Assembly: GCA_029883145.1 (NCBI GenBank)
Contig: JAOUJR010000010.1
Coordinates: 1 to 14,131, forward strand
Direction: 5' to 3'
From: Nitrospirota bacterium
GTDB lineage: Bacteria; Nitrospirota; Thermodesulfovibrionia; Thermodesulfovibrionales; SM23-35
DNA: 14,131 bases
The position numbers and the translations under genes were made by a program. Shown in pieces: positions 1 to 7,405 of the stretch (positions are counted from its first letter, which is position 1; the number at the start of each line of letters is the position of its first letter). Under the pieces are notes generated by a model. It was not told where the DNA came from. It ran no database searches and was given only the letters and a program-made list of their open reading frames with translations.

Positions 1-3000
1 ATGTAAAGGAACAGGTAGAAGGATCTGTTGATTTTCATGGCGAGATACAAGGTCAGATTCCCACTATTTCAGGGAAAGCAAAAGCAAGACTTCGGAAAGG
101 GAATCTTTTCGGAGTTGATATTGATGAGCTCATATGCGATGTAACATACCACGATGGTGTGATGAGTTTTACCAATGGTGTTTCAGAGTTATATAGCGGG
201 AAAGCTCAGGCAGAAGCATCATTAAATCTTCCCGGTGCCGAATTCTTTACTTTAAATGTGAAGTTTCATTCAATAGATAGTCGTGCAGCCCTCAGGCTTA
301 TAGGGTGGGAGCCTGAGATACCAGTTGGTAAAGTCGAAGGAGAGCTTGCCACCTCAGGCAGAGACTTTAATCCTGACGGCTGGTTTGTGTACAAGAATAA
401 TCAGTCCATAGCCACTATTCAAAGCAAAGATCGTCAATCTTCAATTTATAATGTTCTTGACAGGATAAACACCATAAAAGGGACTTATTCTCTGCGTGAT
501 AATCTCCTTTCTTTGTCACACATGAAATTATGTACTGAGTTATCTGATCTCGATGTGGACGGAACAGTCAATATTACCAGGAAAACGCTCAAACTCAAGG
601 CCGGGCTTGCGACAAAAGAGGTTTCCGATTTAATTCTGCCGTATTACAAAGGAGTAAAAGGCAAGGGAAATTTTTCAGGAGAGATAACAGGCACATTTGA
701 TAATCCAGAATTATCCGGGAAGGCTCATATTTCTCCTGTTTCTTTAGATGGATACAGTGGGAATAGTATTACCTCTCACTTCACGTATAATAAAAACCTC
801 CTGAATATCTATGAATTTGTTCTCATGTCACCAGATGAAGAGCACAGATTAAGCGGGAAAATATCCTTTCCAGAGGCAAAGAAACTCTTCGAGCTTTCAA
901 ACCCTGTATATAAAATGAATGCCACTCTTAAGAATGCCGAGTTCGGAAAGGCTATGCAAATATTCTATAAAGATCTTCCATCAACAGGAAGACTAAATGC
1001 AGGTTTGAAGATTGGGAGTAGGGATAAAGATGTCGAAATTAACGGTAATGCCTCCATAGAGAAAGCATCCGTATATAACATTCCATTTGATTCTGCATCT
1101 GTAACCTTTTCATATGCCAATAAAGAGCTTTCTTTTAGACAGGCTTTAATCAAAAAGGGCAAATCTACTCTTTCAGCAGAAGGAAAATTTTCTTTAAATA
1201 AAAATTTTTCTTACAGGGCTTCGTCAAACAGAATTTTTTTAAAGGACATCGGATTTGATTATATGCCTGCGGATTCTTTTTCAAGCTTACATTCCGAAGG
1301 GAGTGGCACCCTTACAAATCCTTCCATCACATTGAATGCAAAGGTCATAGGAGGTACATTTAAGGGTACACCCATAGGCAACAGTATCATAAATGCAACG
1401 CTGAAAAACATGAACATCTCATTAGACGCATTACTTTTTGATGAAAAGGTAAAGCTCAAGGGGAATGGATATTATGACGAAAAATTACCATGGACTGCTG
1501 AAATTGATATCCAGCCAGGCAGATATGATTTTATTTTAAGTTCTATTCTCAAGGAAGCACCAGAAGATCTGCTCCTTAATCTCAGGGGCCGTGTTGAGAT
1601 GAAAGGTGACAGAAAACATATCACTGCCTCAGCAAATATAATCCAGGTCACACTTGCTCTCTTTGGTCACAGCTTTTCAAATGATTCAGATATAAAGGTA
1701 AGGATCGATAATGGAAAAATCTCTTTTCTCTCATTTGCCCTGCGGAGCGGGAGTTCTTCGTTCAAACTTCGTGGAGGTTTAGAAATCGGCAGGGAATATG
1801 ATTTATTTTTTGAAGGGAGTTCATCTCTTTCACCTCTGCAGGCTTTTTCAAAAAAGATAGAGTATCTGAGCGGAGATACTCGGTTTAACTTTTCTCTGAA
1901 TGGAAAATGGGATAAACCTAAGATAAACGGGGATCTAAGCGTATCAAATGCCTCTTTTAGTGTAAAGGGTTTTCAACAGCGGTTCAGTTCAATTAATGGT
2001 AACTTTCATGTGGGTGAAGATAAAATTACTGTTCAGAAGCTCTCCGGCAAATTAGGAGGCGGTGAAGTAGGAGTATCTGGCCTTGTCTATCTGAAGGGAT
2101 TTGATGTGAAAAGATTTCATCTCGAAGCGCATATCAATAATGTAACCGCTTCTATCTCTAAAGACGCCACCGTAAGTTTTGGAGGAAGCATCTTATACAG
2201 AGGAACCGCGGTCGCTCAAAGTATTATCGGTGAGATAAAGATAAACAGATTACGATATCAAGAAAGAGTGGATTGGAAAAGTTTGCTCCTTACGGCAAAG
2301 GCAAAAGAAAAACCCAAGGCTGAGGGTTCAGAACTTGAAAGAGCAGAATTAAACATAAGGGTTTCAGGAAGTGAGAACATTTATATCGATAATAACATAG
2401 CACGGGCTGCTGCAAAAGTTGATATGGTAGTAAGGGGAACACTCTCACGTCCTGTTTTATTCGGGAGACTTGAATCCCAAGAGGGGACTATCTATTTCAG
2501 AAATAATGAATTCAGAATTCTTCATGCAAGTGCTGATTTTATAGATCCGAACAAACTCAATCCTTTCTTGAATTTCTCGGCTGAAGCTACGGTAAAAGGA
2601 TACCATATCAAACTGAATCTTGAAGGGCAGATGGAGCGCCTTAACCTTTCCCTTTCTTCTGACCCGCACCTTGAGGATATGGATATCCTCTCTCTCCTCA
2701 CTTCTGGACAGATAGGAAAACAAACGAAAGGCCTTGAGGGAGGCATAGGAGTGGGTGAAGCGACATCATTTTTGACAGGCAAAATTCAGGACGTTCTCGA
2801 GGAACGGCTCAGGACGATAGCAGGCCTTGACAGATTTGCGGTCAGTCCTTACGTGTCAAAAACCACAGGTACGGTCGGACCAATGGTGGCTGCATCGAAA
2901 CGACTCATCGGTGATAAATTACTTGTGACGTATACAGGCTCATTGGGTACTACCGAAGAATATGTCCTTAAATTCGAATACCTCCTTGATAGAAACACTT

Positions 3001-3071
3001 CCCTCATTGGAACCAGGGACGAGAAGGGAAGTGTGGGAGGTGATATAAAGTTCAGATTCGAATTCAAATGA
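1..3071 (+). CDS. tamB: TamB-like translocation/assembly module protein (DUF490), 5'-truncated by window edge
   Basis: The reading frame is open from base 3 to the stop at 3069-3071, giving about 1022 visible residues. The first start-like codon (GTG 159) is internal, so the true start lies upstream of the window. The protein is a long series of short beta-strand segments with alternating polar and hydrophobic residues, as in the beta-taco/AsmA-like fold of TamB, which spans the periplasm and carries lipid or assists outer-membrane protein assembly. The C-terminal part carries the DUF490 hallmark: an LEDMDILSLLTSG segment near positions 2671-2709, followed by repeated amphipathic strands ending in FRFEFK. 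Its stop overlaps the start of bamA (ATGA), which is the classic tamB/bamA-family pairing and implies translational coupling. The N-terminal membrane anchor is not visible. The family call is confident; the exact substrate (phospholipid transport or barrel assembly) cannot be read from sequence. Confidence 0.9.
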   Translation, partial: VKEQVEGSVDFHGEIQGQIPTISGKAKARLRKGNLFGVDIDELICDVTYHDGVMSFTNGVSELYSGKAQAEASLNLPGAEFFTLNVKFHSIDSRAALRLIGWEPEIPVGKVEGELATSGRDFNPDGWFVYKNNQSIATIQSKDRQSSIYNVLDRINTIKGTYSLRDNLLSLSHMKLCTELSDLDVDGTVNITRKTLKLKAGLATKEVSDLILPYYKGVKGKGNFSGEITGTFDNPELSGKAHISPVSLDGYSGNSITSHFTYNKNLLNIYEFVLMSPDEEHRLSGKISFPEAKKLFELSNPVYKMNATLKNAEFGKAMQIFYKDLPSTGRLNAGLKIGSRDKDVEINGNASIEKASVYNIPFDSASVTFSYANKELSFRQALIKKGKSTLSAEGKFSLNKNFSYRASSNRIFLKDIGFDYMPADSFSSLHSEGSGTLTNPSITLNAKVIGGTFKGTPIGNSIINATLKNMNISLDALLFDEKVKLKGNGYYDEKLPWTAEIDIQPGRYDFILSSILKEAPEDLLLNLRGRVEMKGDRKHITASANIIQVTLALFGHSFSNDSDIKVRIDNGKISFLSFALRSGSSSFKLRGGLEIGREYDLFFEGSSSLSPLQAFSKKIEYLSGDTRFNFSLNGKWDKPKINGDLSVSNASFSVKGFQQRFSSINGNFHVGEDKITVQKLSGKLGGGEVGVSGLVYLKGFDVKRFHLEAHINNVTASISKDATVSFGGSILYRGTAVAQSIIGEIKINRLRYQERVDWKSLLLTAKAKEKPKAEGSELERAELNIRVSGSENIYIDNNIARAAAKVDMVVRGTLSRPVLFGRLESQEGTIYFRNNEFRILHASADFIDPNKLNPFLNFSAEATVKGYHIKLNLEGQMERLNLSLSSDPHLEDMDILSLLTSGQIGKQTKGLEGGIGVGEATSFLTGKIQDVLEERLRTIAGLDRFAVSPYVSKTTGTVGPMVAASKRLIGDKLLVTYTGSLGTTEEYVLKFEYLLDRNTSLIGTRDEKGSVGGDIKFRFEFK

Positions 3072-5797
3072 ATAAAAAAAGAGAAATGAGAAATAGGAAA
3101 TCGGAAACTGGAAATGAAAAGTTTTTCATTCTTGCTTCTTACTTTTTACTTCTTACTTCTTGCTTCATGATGTTTTTTACTTCTGAGGTTAAAGGTACAA
3201 CAGTTGGTGAAATAGAAATAAATGGATTATATTCAATCGAAAAAGAAGAATTTCTTGACATTCTCGACATCAAACCAGATAAACAAATAGATAAAGAAGC
3301 TGTAAGACTTGGCATCAAAAGGGCTTTTTTAAAGGGATTATTCGAAAACATCTCTATCAAGACAACCGGTGGAGAAAAGGTAAAGGTTACAATCAATGTA
3401 ATGGAAAGGGATTTTATAGAAAAGATTTATATAAAAGGTGACTATGACCTTTCCAAAAAATTCATAAAGAATAATTTCTCTTTAAAAGAAGAACAGGTGA
3501 TGAGATATGATCTGCTCAAGGTCGCTATTGAAAAGTTAAAAAATGAAATAGCAATGCGAGGATTTCCACATTCCAGTGTAAATGCAGAAATTAAAAAAAT
3601 AAATAAACCATCCAGAGTTACTCTTTATCTGCACATAAATACAGGAGAACCAGAGAGAATTAAAAAGATGTTTATCTTCGGTCCGGCAGAAGAGGTAAAA
3701 AGCATAATGAAATTATCTGAGGGAGATATATACGACAAGGAGAAATTGAGTAAAGATTTAAACAGGCTAAAGGCATATTATAAGAAAAAAGGATATTTTA
3801 AGCCTGTTGTGGGCCCATATACATTTACTGAAGGGACTCTCACAATCTCTGTCAATCCCGGCAAGCGACTGACTATTTCCCTTGAAGGTAACAGTGCTGT
3901 CTCAACAAAAGCCCTTCTCAAAGAAATGCCATTTTTTGAAGTAGAAGATCTCAGAGATGATATTGTAGAAGAAGCAGTGCACAGGATGCGCTCTCTCTAT
4001 TATAAGGAAGGATACCCTTTTACACAGATTACACCTGTGATGACTTCAGAGGGTGAACTCGTAAATCTCCATTTCTCTATTTCTGAAGGAATTGAAATAC
4101 GTCTCGGGTCAATTACTTTTTCTGGTATCAGTCTGCCTGAGAAGAATCTCAAAGAGGTCATGTCCCTCAAAGAAGGAGGCCTGTATAATCCGGATCTTAT
4201 TGATATTGACAGAGAAGCAATTCAAGAGCTATATAATGCTCTCGGGTACCTGTCATCTCACGTTGAAGAGTTCCAGACAAAATATGAGGAGAGTTCTCAT
4301 AAAATTGATATAGTGATAAGAGTAAATGAAGGGTTAAAAACAGAGATCGAAGAGATAAATGTTGTCGGGACAAACCTTGTTTCCGAAGAGGAGATAAAAA
4401 AGGTCTTAAAGATAAAACCTGGTGACCCATACAATGAGGTTGATATTTCAGATATACGGTACGGAATTATTAATTTATACAGTTCCCGTGGATTTTCTGA
4501 TGTAGTTGTATCGGTAGAAAGAGCCATCGACACGGAAAAGGCATCCATTACATTCAAGATACTCGAAGGCGATGAAATATCTTTCGGTAAGACGATAATC
4601 ACTGGAAACTTTGCGACAAGATATGAAGTAGTAAAAAGGGAATTACAATATCACGAAGATACACCATTTAATTATCACCTTCTCTCAAAGGCACGACAGG
4701 GACTTTATAAATTGGGTCTCTTTTCAGATGTAGATATTGAGGTACTCGATAGATATGACCATAAAAAAGATGTCCTGATAAAATTGAATGAAGGTAATGC
4801 AGGTGCTGTAGAATTTGGTCTTGGATATGGTGATTACGAAAGATTCAGGGGATTTTTTGACCTAAGTTACAGAAATCTCTGGGGCATGAACAGACAGTCC
4901 TCATTCAGGTTTGAGATGAGCTCTCTTGAGAAGCGATATATATTTCAGTACCTTGATCCATGGTTTTTTGATGTGCCCTTACCATTCAGGACATTTTTCC
5001 TTTACGAAGATAAAAAAGAAATTAATATTGACACCAGAGAGACACGGTACCGGCTGAAGAGGTACGGTGCTTCAGCCGGTCTGGAGAAAAAATTGAGTGA
5101 CAGCCTGAAGACAGAACTTTACTATGAACTCTCTCTTGTCAAAACATTTGATGTAAAACCAGATGTTATTTTGAGCAAAGAAGATATCGGCACACTCATT
5201 ATCAGCGGTATAAAACCTGGAATCATTTATGATACAAGAGACAATCCTTTTGATCCTAAGAAAGGAATCCTTTCTGGATTCTCACTCAAGTTTACTTCTC
5301 CTCTTTTTTTCTCAGAGACAAACTTTCTAAAACTTATTTTCCATGGAAGTACTTACCATGAACTCACCAAACGAATTGTCCTTGCGTTGTCGCTCAGGGG
5401 TGGCGTTGCTCATGGATACCATGATACTGAAGAACTCCCTATTGTTGAGAGATTTTTTCTTGGTGGCAGGACTACGGTAAGGGGTTATAGTCAGGATATG
5501 CTCGGCCCTAAAGGATCAAACGGGGATCCGACCGGCGGTAATGCATTTCTCTGTGGAAACGTCGAAATAAGGTCATCTTTCGGTAAGGGTATTGGAATCG
5601 TTGCATTCCTTGACGGAGGAAATGTCTGGTTGAAGGCAAAAGATATGGATCCTGCAAATCTTAAATATACTGCCGGTCTCGGGTTAAGGTATAACACACC
5701 GGTTGGCCCCATAAGGATTGATTACGGGCACAAACTTCAGAGGGAAAATGGGGAAAGCAGTGGGGAACTGCATTTCAGCATAGGCCATGCGTTCTAA
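3068..5797 (+). CDS. bamA: BamA/Omp85 outer-membrane assembly factor with seven apparent POTRA domains
   Basis: This 909-residue protein is the barrel that inserts beta-barrel proteins into the outer membrane. It starts at ATG 3068, overlapping the tamB stop by 4 bp. A basic n-region (1-18) and hydrophobic stretch (19-37) form a signal peptide. I count seven consecutive POTRA-like units, each beginning with a hydrophobic strand plus a G/N turn and ending in an NVxEG-like strand: roughly 44-113, 114-194, 195-265, 266-341, 342-422, 423-503 and 504-576. The barrel (577-909) has the family strand YDTRDNPFDP (721-730), the loop-6 motif VRGY (804-807) and a terminal Phe (HAF). E. coli BamA has five POTRAs and about 810 residues, so the extra length here is in the periplasmic part. 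TamA normally has three POTRAs, so BamA is the better call despite the tamB neighbour. The signal peptide is encoded by heptanucleotide repeats. Confidence 0.93.
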   Translation: MNKKREMRNRKSETGNEKFFILASYFLLLTSCFMMFFTSEVKGTTVGEIEINGLYSIEKEEFLDILDIKPDKQIDKEAVRLGIKRAFLKGLFENISIKTTGGEKVKVTINVMERDFIEKIYIKGDYDLSKKFIKNNFSLKEEQVMRYDLLKVAIEKLKNEIAMRGFPHSSVNAEIKKINKPSRVTLYLHINTGEPERIKKMFIFGPAEEVKSIMKLSEGDIYDKEKLSKDLNRLKAYYKKKGYFKPVVGPYTFTEGTLTISVNPGKRLTISLEGNSAVSTKALLKEMPFFEVEDLRDDIVEEAVHRMRSLYYKEGYPFTQITPVMTSEGELVNLHFSISEGIEIRLGSITFSGISLPEKNLKEVMSLKEGGLYNPDLIDIDREAIQELYNALGYLSSHVEEFQTKYEESSHKIDIVIRVNEGLKTEIEEINVVGTNLVSEEEIKKVLKIKPGDPYNEVDISDIRYGIINLYSSRGFSDVVVSVERAIDTEKASITFKILEGDEISFGKTIITGNFATRYEVVKRELQYHEDTPFNYHLLSKARQGLYKLGLFSDVDIEVLDRYDHKKDVLIKLNEGNAGAVEFGLGYGDYERFRGFFDLSYRNLWGMNRQSSFRFEMSSLEKRYIFQYLDPWFFDVPLPFRTFFLYEDKKEINIDTRETRYRLKRYGASAGLEKKLSDSLKTELYYELSLVKTFDVKPDVILSKEDIGTLIISGIKPGIIYDTRDNPFDPKKGILSGFSLKFTSPLFFSETNFLKLIFHGSTYHELTKRIVLALSLRGGVAHGYHDTEELPIVERFFLGGRTTVRGYSQDMLGPKGSNGDPTGGNAFLCGNVEIRSSFGKGIGIVAFLDGGNVWLKAKDMDPANLKYTAGLGLRYNTPVGPIRIDYGHKLQRENGESSGELHFSIGHAF
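3081..3166 (+). repeat. inverted arrays of degenerate heptanucleotide repeats encoding the BamA signal peptide
   Basis: Six purine-rich 7-mers (GAGAAAT, GAGAAAT, AGGAAAT, CGGAAAC, TGGAAAT, GAAAAGT; 3081-3122) are followed after 2 nt by six pyrimidine-rich 7-mers (TTCATTC, TTGCTTC, TTACTTT, TTACTTC, TTACTTC, TTGCTTC; 3125-3166). The two arms are broadly complementary. They encode BamA residues 5-18 (basic n-region) and 20-33 (hydrophobic core). Three 7-mers make seven codons, so the protein shows a seven-residue echo, LASYF then LTSCF. Confidence 0.85.
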
Positions 5798-5799
5798 TT

Positions 5800-5903
5800 A
5801 AAAGTGAGAAGTGAAAAGTGAAAAGTGAAAAGTTTAAAAAACAACGGATATTATTAAGGTTTTTTTTATTTACTATTACTCCTTGCTCTTTGCTCATTGC
5901 TTT
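5800..5903 (+). repeat. heptanucleotide repeat arrays spanning the start and signal peptide of the SurA-like gene
   Basis: Five purine 7-mers (AAAAGTG, AGAAGTG, AAAAGTG, AAAAGTG, AAAAGTT; 5800-5834) are followed after a 34-nt gap by five pyrimidine 7-mers (TTTACTA, TTACTCC, TTGCTCT, TTGCTCA, TTGCTTT; 5869-5903). The GTG start at 5818 is part of a repeat unit, and the pyrimidine arm encodes signal-peptide residues 18-29. Same layout as the bamA array. Confidence 0.8.
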
Positions 5904-6363
5904 TTTAATGCTCTTTTCTCTTCGCCTGTTGCTCCATGCAGAAATCAACGATCGAGTAGTTGCATTTGTGGATAATATTGCAATAACGCTGAGTGAATTA
6001 GAGGAAACATACACAAAAACACAGGAGGCAACCCGGGGTGCCACAAAAGATGAAGTCCTCAATACGATGATCAACAGAGTGCTCCTTCTCAGAGAAGCGA
6101 AAAAGCTCAAATTAGAGACACATTCTGAGGATGAGATGATAAGAGATTATTTAAACCTTAAAATAAAAACATTTATAATAATAAAAGAGGAAGAATTAAT
6201 TGATTTTTATCAAAAGCACATCAGGGACTTTCACGGTCAGGACTTTGAAAATGCAAGAGAAAAAATCGAAACCTATCTTATTGAGAAAGAAATGAATGAG
6301 CGTGTGAAGATGCATATTAACGAACTCAGGGGGAAAACATATATTAAAATACAATTACAATAA
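5818..6363 (+). CDS. SurA/PpiC-type periplasmic chaperone lacking a prolyl-isomerase domain
   Basis: This 181-residue exported protein lies 20 bp downstream of bamA. The GTG at 5818 is the only usable start because an in-frame TGA (5812-5814) precedes it and later starts would remove most of the signal peptide. Residues 1-41 form a basic then hydrophobic signal ending near LLHA/EINDRV. The mature part resembles the SurA N-terminal chaperone domain: a short strand with VVAFVDNIAITLSELE (47-62), then helices with a INRVLLLREAKKLKLE segment (85-100). After about residue 140 the chain goes straight to a C-terminal helix and strand (KIETYLIEKE, 149-158) that in SurA comes after the parvulin domains. 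No parvulin sequence is visible. The position in a tamB-bamA operon supports a role in escorting outer-membrane proteins through the periplasm. The ribosome-binding site is weak (GAGAAG), so translation may depend on coupling to bamA. Confidence 0.78.
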   Translation: MKSEKFKKQRILLRFFLFTITPCSLLIAFLMLFSLRLLLHAEINDRVVAFVDNIAITLSELEETYTKTQEATRGATKDEVLNTMINRVLLLREAKKLKLETHSEDEMIRDYLNLKIKTFIIIKEEELIDFYQKHIRDFHGQDFENAREKIETYLIEKEMNERVKMHINELRGKTYIKIQLQ

Positions 6364-6365
6364 AT

Positions 6366-6427
6366 AAGAAATATGAAGCTCACTGTAGAAGCATTTCTCG
6401 TTTCCGGTTTCTTACTTCTTACTTTTC
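6366..6427 (-). repeat. heptanucleotide repeat array at the convergent SurA-like/GNAT junction
   Basis: On the - strand, five 7-mers GAAAAGT, AAGAAGT, AAGAAAC, CGGAAAC, GAGAAAT run from 6427 down to 6393; three of these units are identical to units in the bamA array. The partner arm is degenerate (AAGAAAT, ATGAAGC at 6366-6379). The array begins in the last codons of the GNAT gene, supplying its terminal Lys/Ser residues and stop. Confidence 0.75.
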
Positions 6428-6876
6428 AGTTCTGTAATCACTGCGTGTTCATCACATTCAGGAAACTTGGGACATCGTAAACAGTCTCCCCATATTTTTT
6501 GCGGAAGGCGTGATTTATTAATATCAACAAATCCTATCTTTTTAAAAAACCCGGGATGGTAGGTGAGTGCAAACACCTTTTTTAGACCCAATGCCTTTGC
6601 TTCTTTAAGGCAGTGTTGAACAAGATTTTTACCTATCCCCATTTTCTGATATTGTCTCTCTACCGCAAGAGAACGTATTTCTGCAAGATCCTCCCACATG
6701 ATATGCAGCGCACACGCCCCGCATATAATCCCTTTGTCTTCATATACAAAAAAATCTCTCAGGTTTTCATAGAGTTCATTAAGGGATCTGGGGATCATTG
6801 CTTCTCTCCTCGCAAATTCGTTAATGAGTTTGTGGACCTGCTTTAAATCAGATATTTTAGCCTTTCTTATCTTCAA
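6412..6876 (-). CDS. argA: GNAT N-acetyltransferase, short ArgA (N-acetylglutamate synthase) type
   Basis: This 154-residue single-domain acetyltransferase begins with TTG (6874-6876) preceded by GAGGGG, and its start lies inside the 3' end of the oxidoreductase gamma gene (20 bp overlap), so the two are coupled. The acetyl-CoA loop QKMGIG (77-82) and preceding strand AEIRSLAV (65-72) are clear. The ending, PQKIWGDCLRCPKFPECDE (125-143) with Cys 132, 135 and 141, matches my memory of the short stand-alone N-acetylglutamate synthases that replace the kinase-fused ArgA of E. coli. The likely reaction is acetyl-CoA plus glutamate to N-acetylglutamate, the first step of arginine synthesis, in the cytoplasm. 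A different amine substrate is possible. Its last codons (ELKSKK) are encoded by a heptanucleotide repeat array shared with the bamA region. Family is confident, substrate moderately so. Confidence 0.78.
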   Translation of the reverse strand: MKIRKAKISDLKQVHKLINEFARREAMIPRSLNELYENLRDFFVYEDKGIICGACALHIMWEDLAEIRSLAVERQYQKMGIGKNLVQHCLKEAKALGLKKVFALTYHPGFFKKIGFVDINKSRLPQKIWGDCLRCPKFPECDEHAVITELKSKK

Positions 6877-7405
6877 TGAACTTCATCCCCTCAATAATTG
6901 CCTTTTTATTTACCCCAATACTTTTCATCCTTCTCTCAGGCACTATATCCTCAAGAGCATCAAACGTGTGCTCTTTCTCAAGCAATTTGGTTTTCCCAAT
7001 AAACGCGCCAAGCAATACCATGTTGGCAGATTTTGCATTCCCAATAGCATTAGAAATCTCTGTTGCAGGAACTCTGACAATTTCTATATCTTTTCGGAGT
7101 TCAGGGTCTTTGATAAGAGATGAATCGAATATGAGAAGTCCTTTCTGTCTCAGTTTTGCCTGAAATTTCTTGAGTGATGCCTCGTTCATTACAATAAGTA
7201 TGTCTGGATTTGTCACAATTGGTGAGCCAATGAGTTCATCCGAGATGATTACAGTACAATTCGCAGTTCCTCCCCGTATTTCCGCACCATAAGACGGAAA
7301 CCACGTTACCTCTTTGTTTTCGAGCATACCTGTATACGCGAGAACCCTTCCGAAAAAGAGTATGCCCTGACCGCCAAAGCCTGCGATAAAAATCCTGTTT
7401 CCCAG
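6857..7405 (-). CDS. korC: 2-oxoacid:ferredoxin oxidoreductase, gamma subunit (probable CTG start)
   Basis: This is the gamma subunit of a thiamine-diphosphate 2-oxoacid:ferredoxin oxidoreductase (2-oxoglutarate or branched-chain type). From the first ATG (7327) the protein would lack the conserved family N-terminus. The frame continues upstream with FIAGFGGQGILFFGRVLAYTG and reaches a CTG at 7403-7405, the codon immediately after the beta-subunit stop. An AAGGAGG lies 8 nt before that CTG. With this start the protein has 182 residues, GFGGQG at 9-14 and the family motif SYGAEIRGG at 38-46, exactly as expected. No ATG, GTG or TTG exists between the stop and 7327. The gene is tightly packed between the beta subunit and the GNAT gene, which overlaps its 3' end. 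Kor versus Vor specificity is not decided by this sequence. Confidence 0.85.
   Translation of the reverse strand: MGNRIFIAGFGGQGILFFGRVLAYTGMLENKEVTWFPSYGAEIRGGTANCTVIISDELIGSPIVTNPDILIVMNEASLKKFQAKLRQKGLLIFDSSLIKDPELRKDIEIVRVPATEISNAIGNAKSANMVLLGAFIGKTKLLEKEHTFDALEDIVPERRMKSIGVNKKAIIEGMKFIEDKKG

Noticed and set aside
3068..5797. Calling the Omp85 protein TamA because it is next to tamB
   Set aside because: Too many POTRA units (seven by my reading against three for TamA) and the overall length fit BamA better; BamA-TamB pairs are known in lineages without TamA.
5800..5903. Heptamer arrays considered as a CRISPR or an intrinsic terminator
   Set aside because: There are no unique spacers between repeats, and the arms are A/T-rich, interrupted and coding, with no GC-rich stem.
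6613..7163. Plus-strand frames opposite the GNAT and gamma-subunit genes
   Set aside because: They are antisense shadows of two well-recognised families and have no ribosome-binding sites or recognisable motifs.
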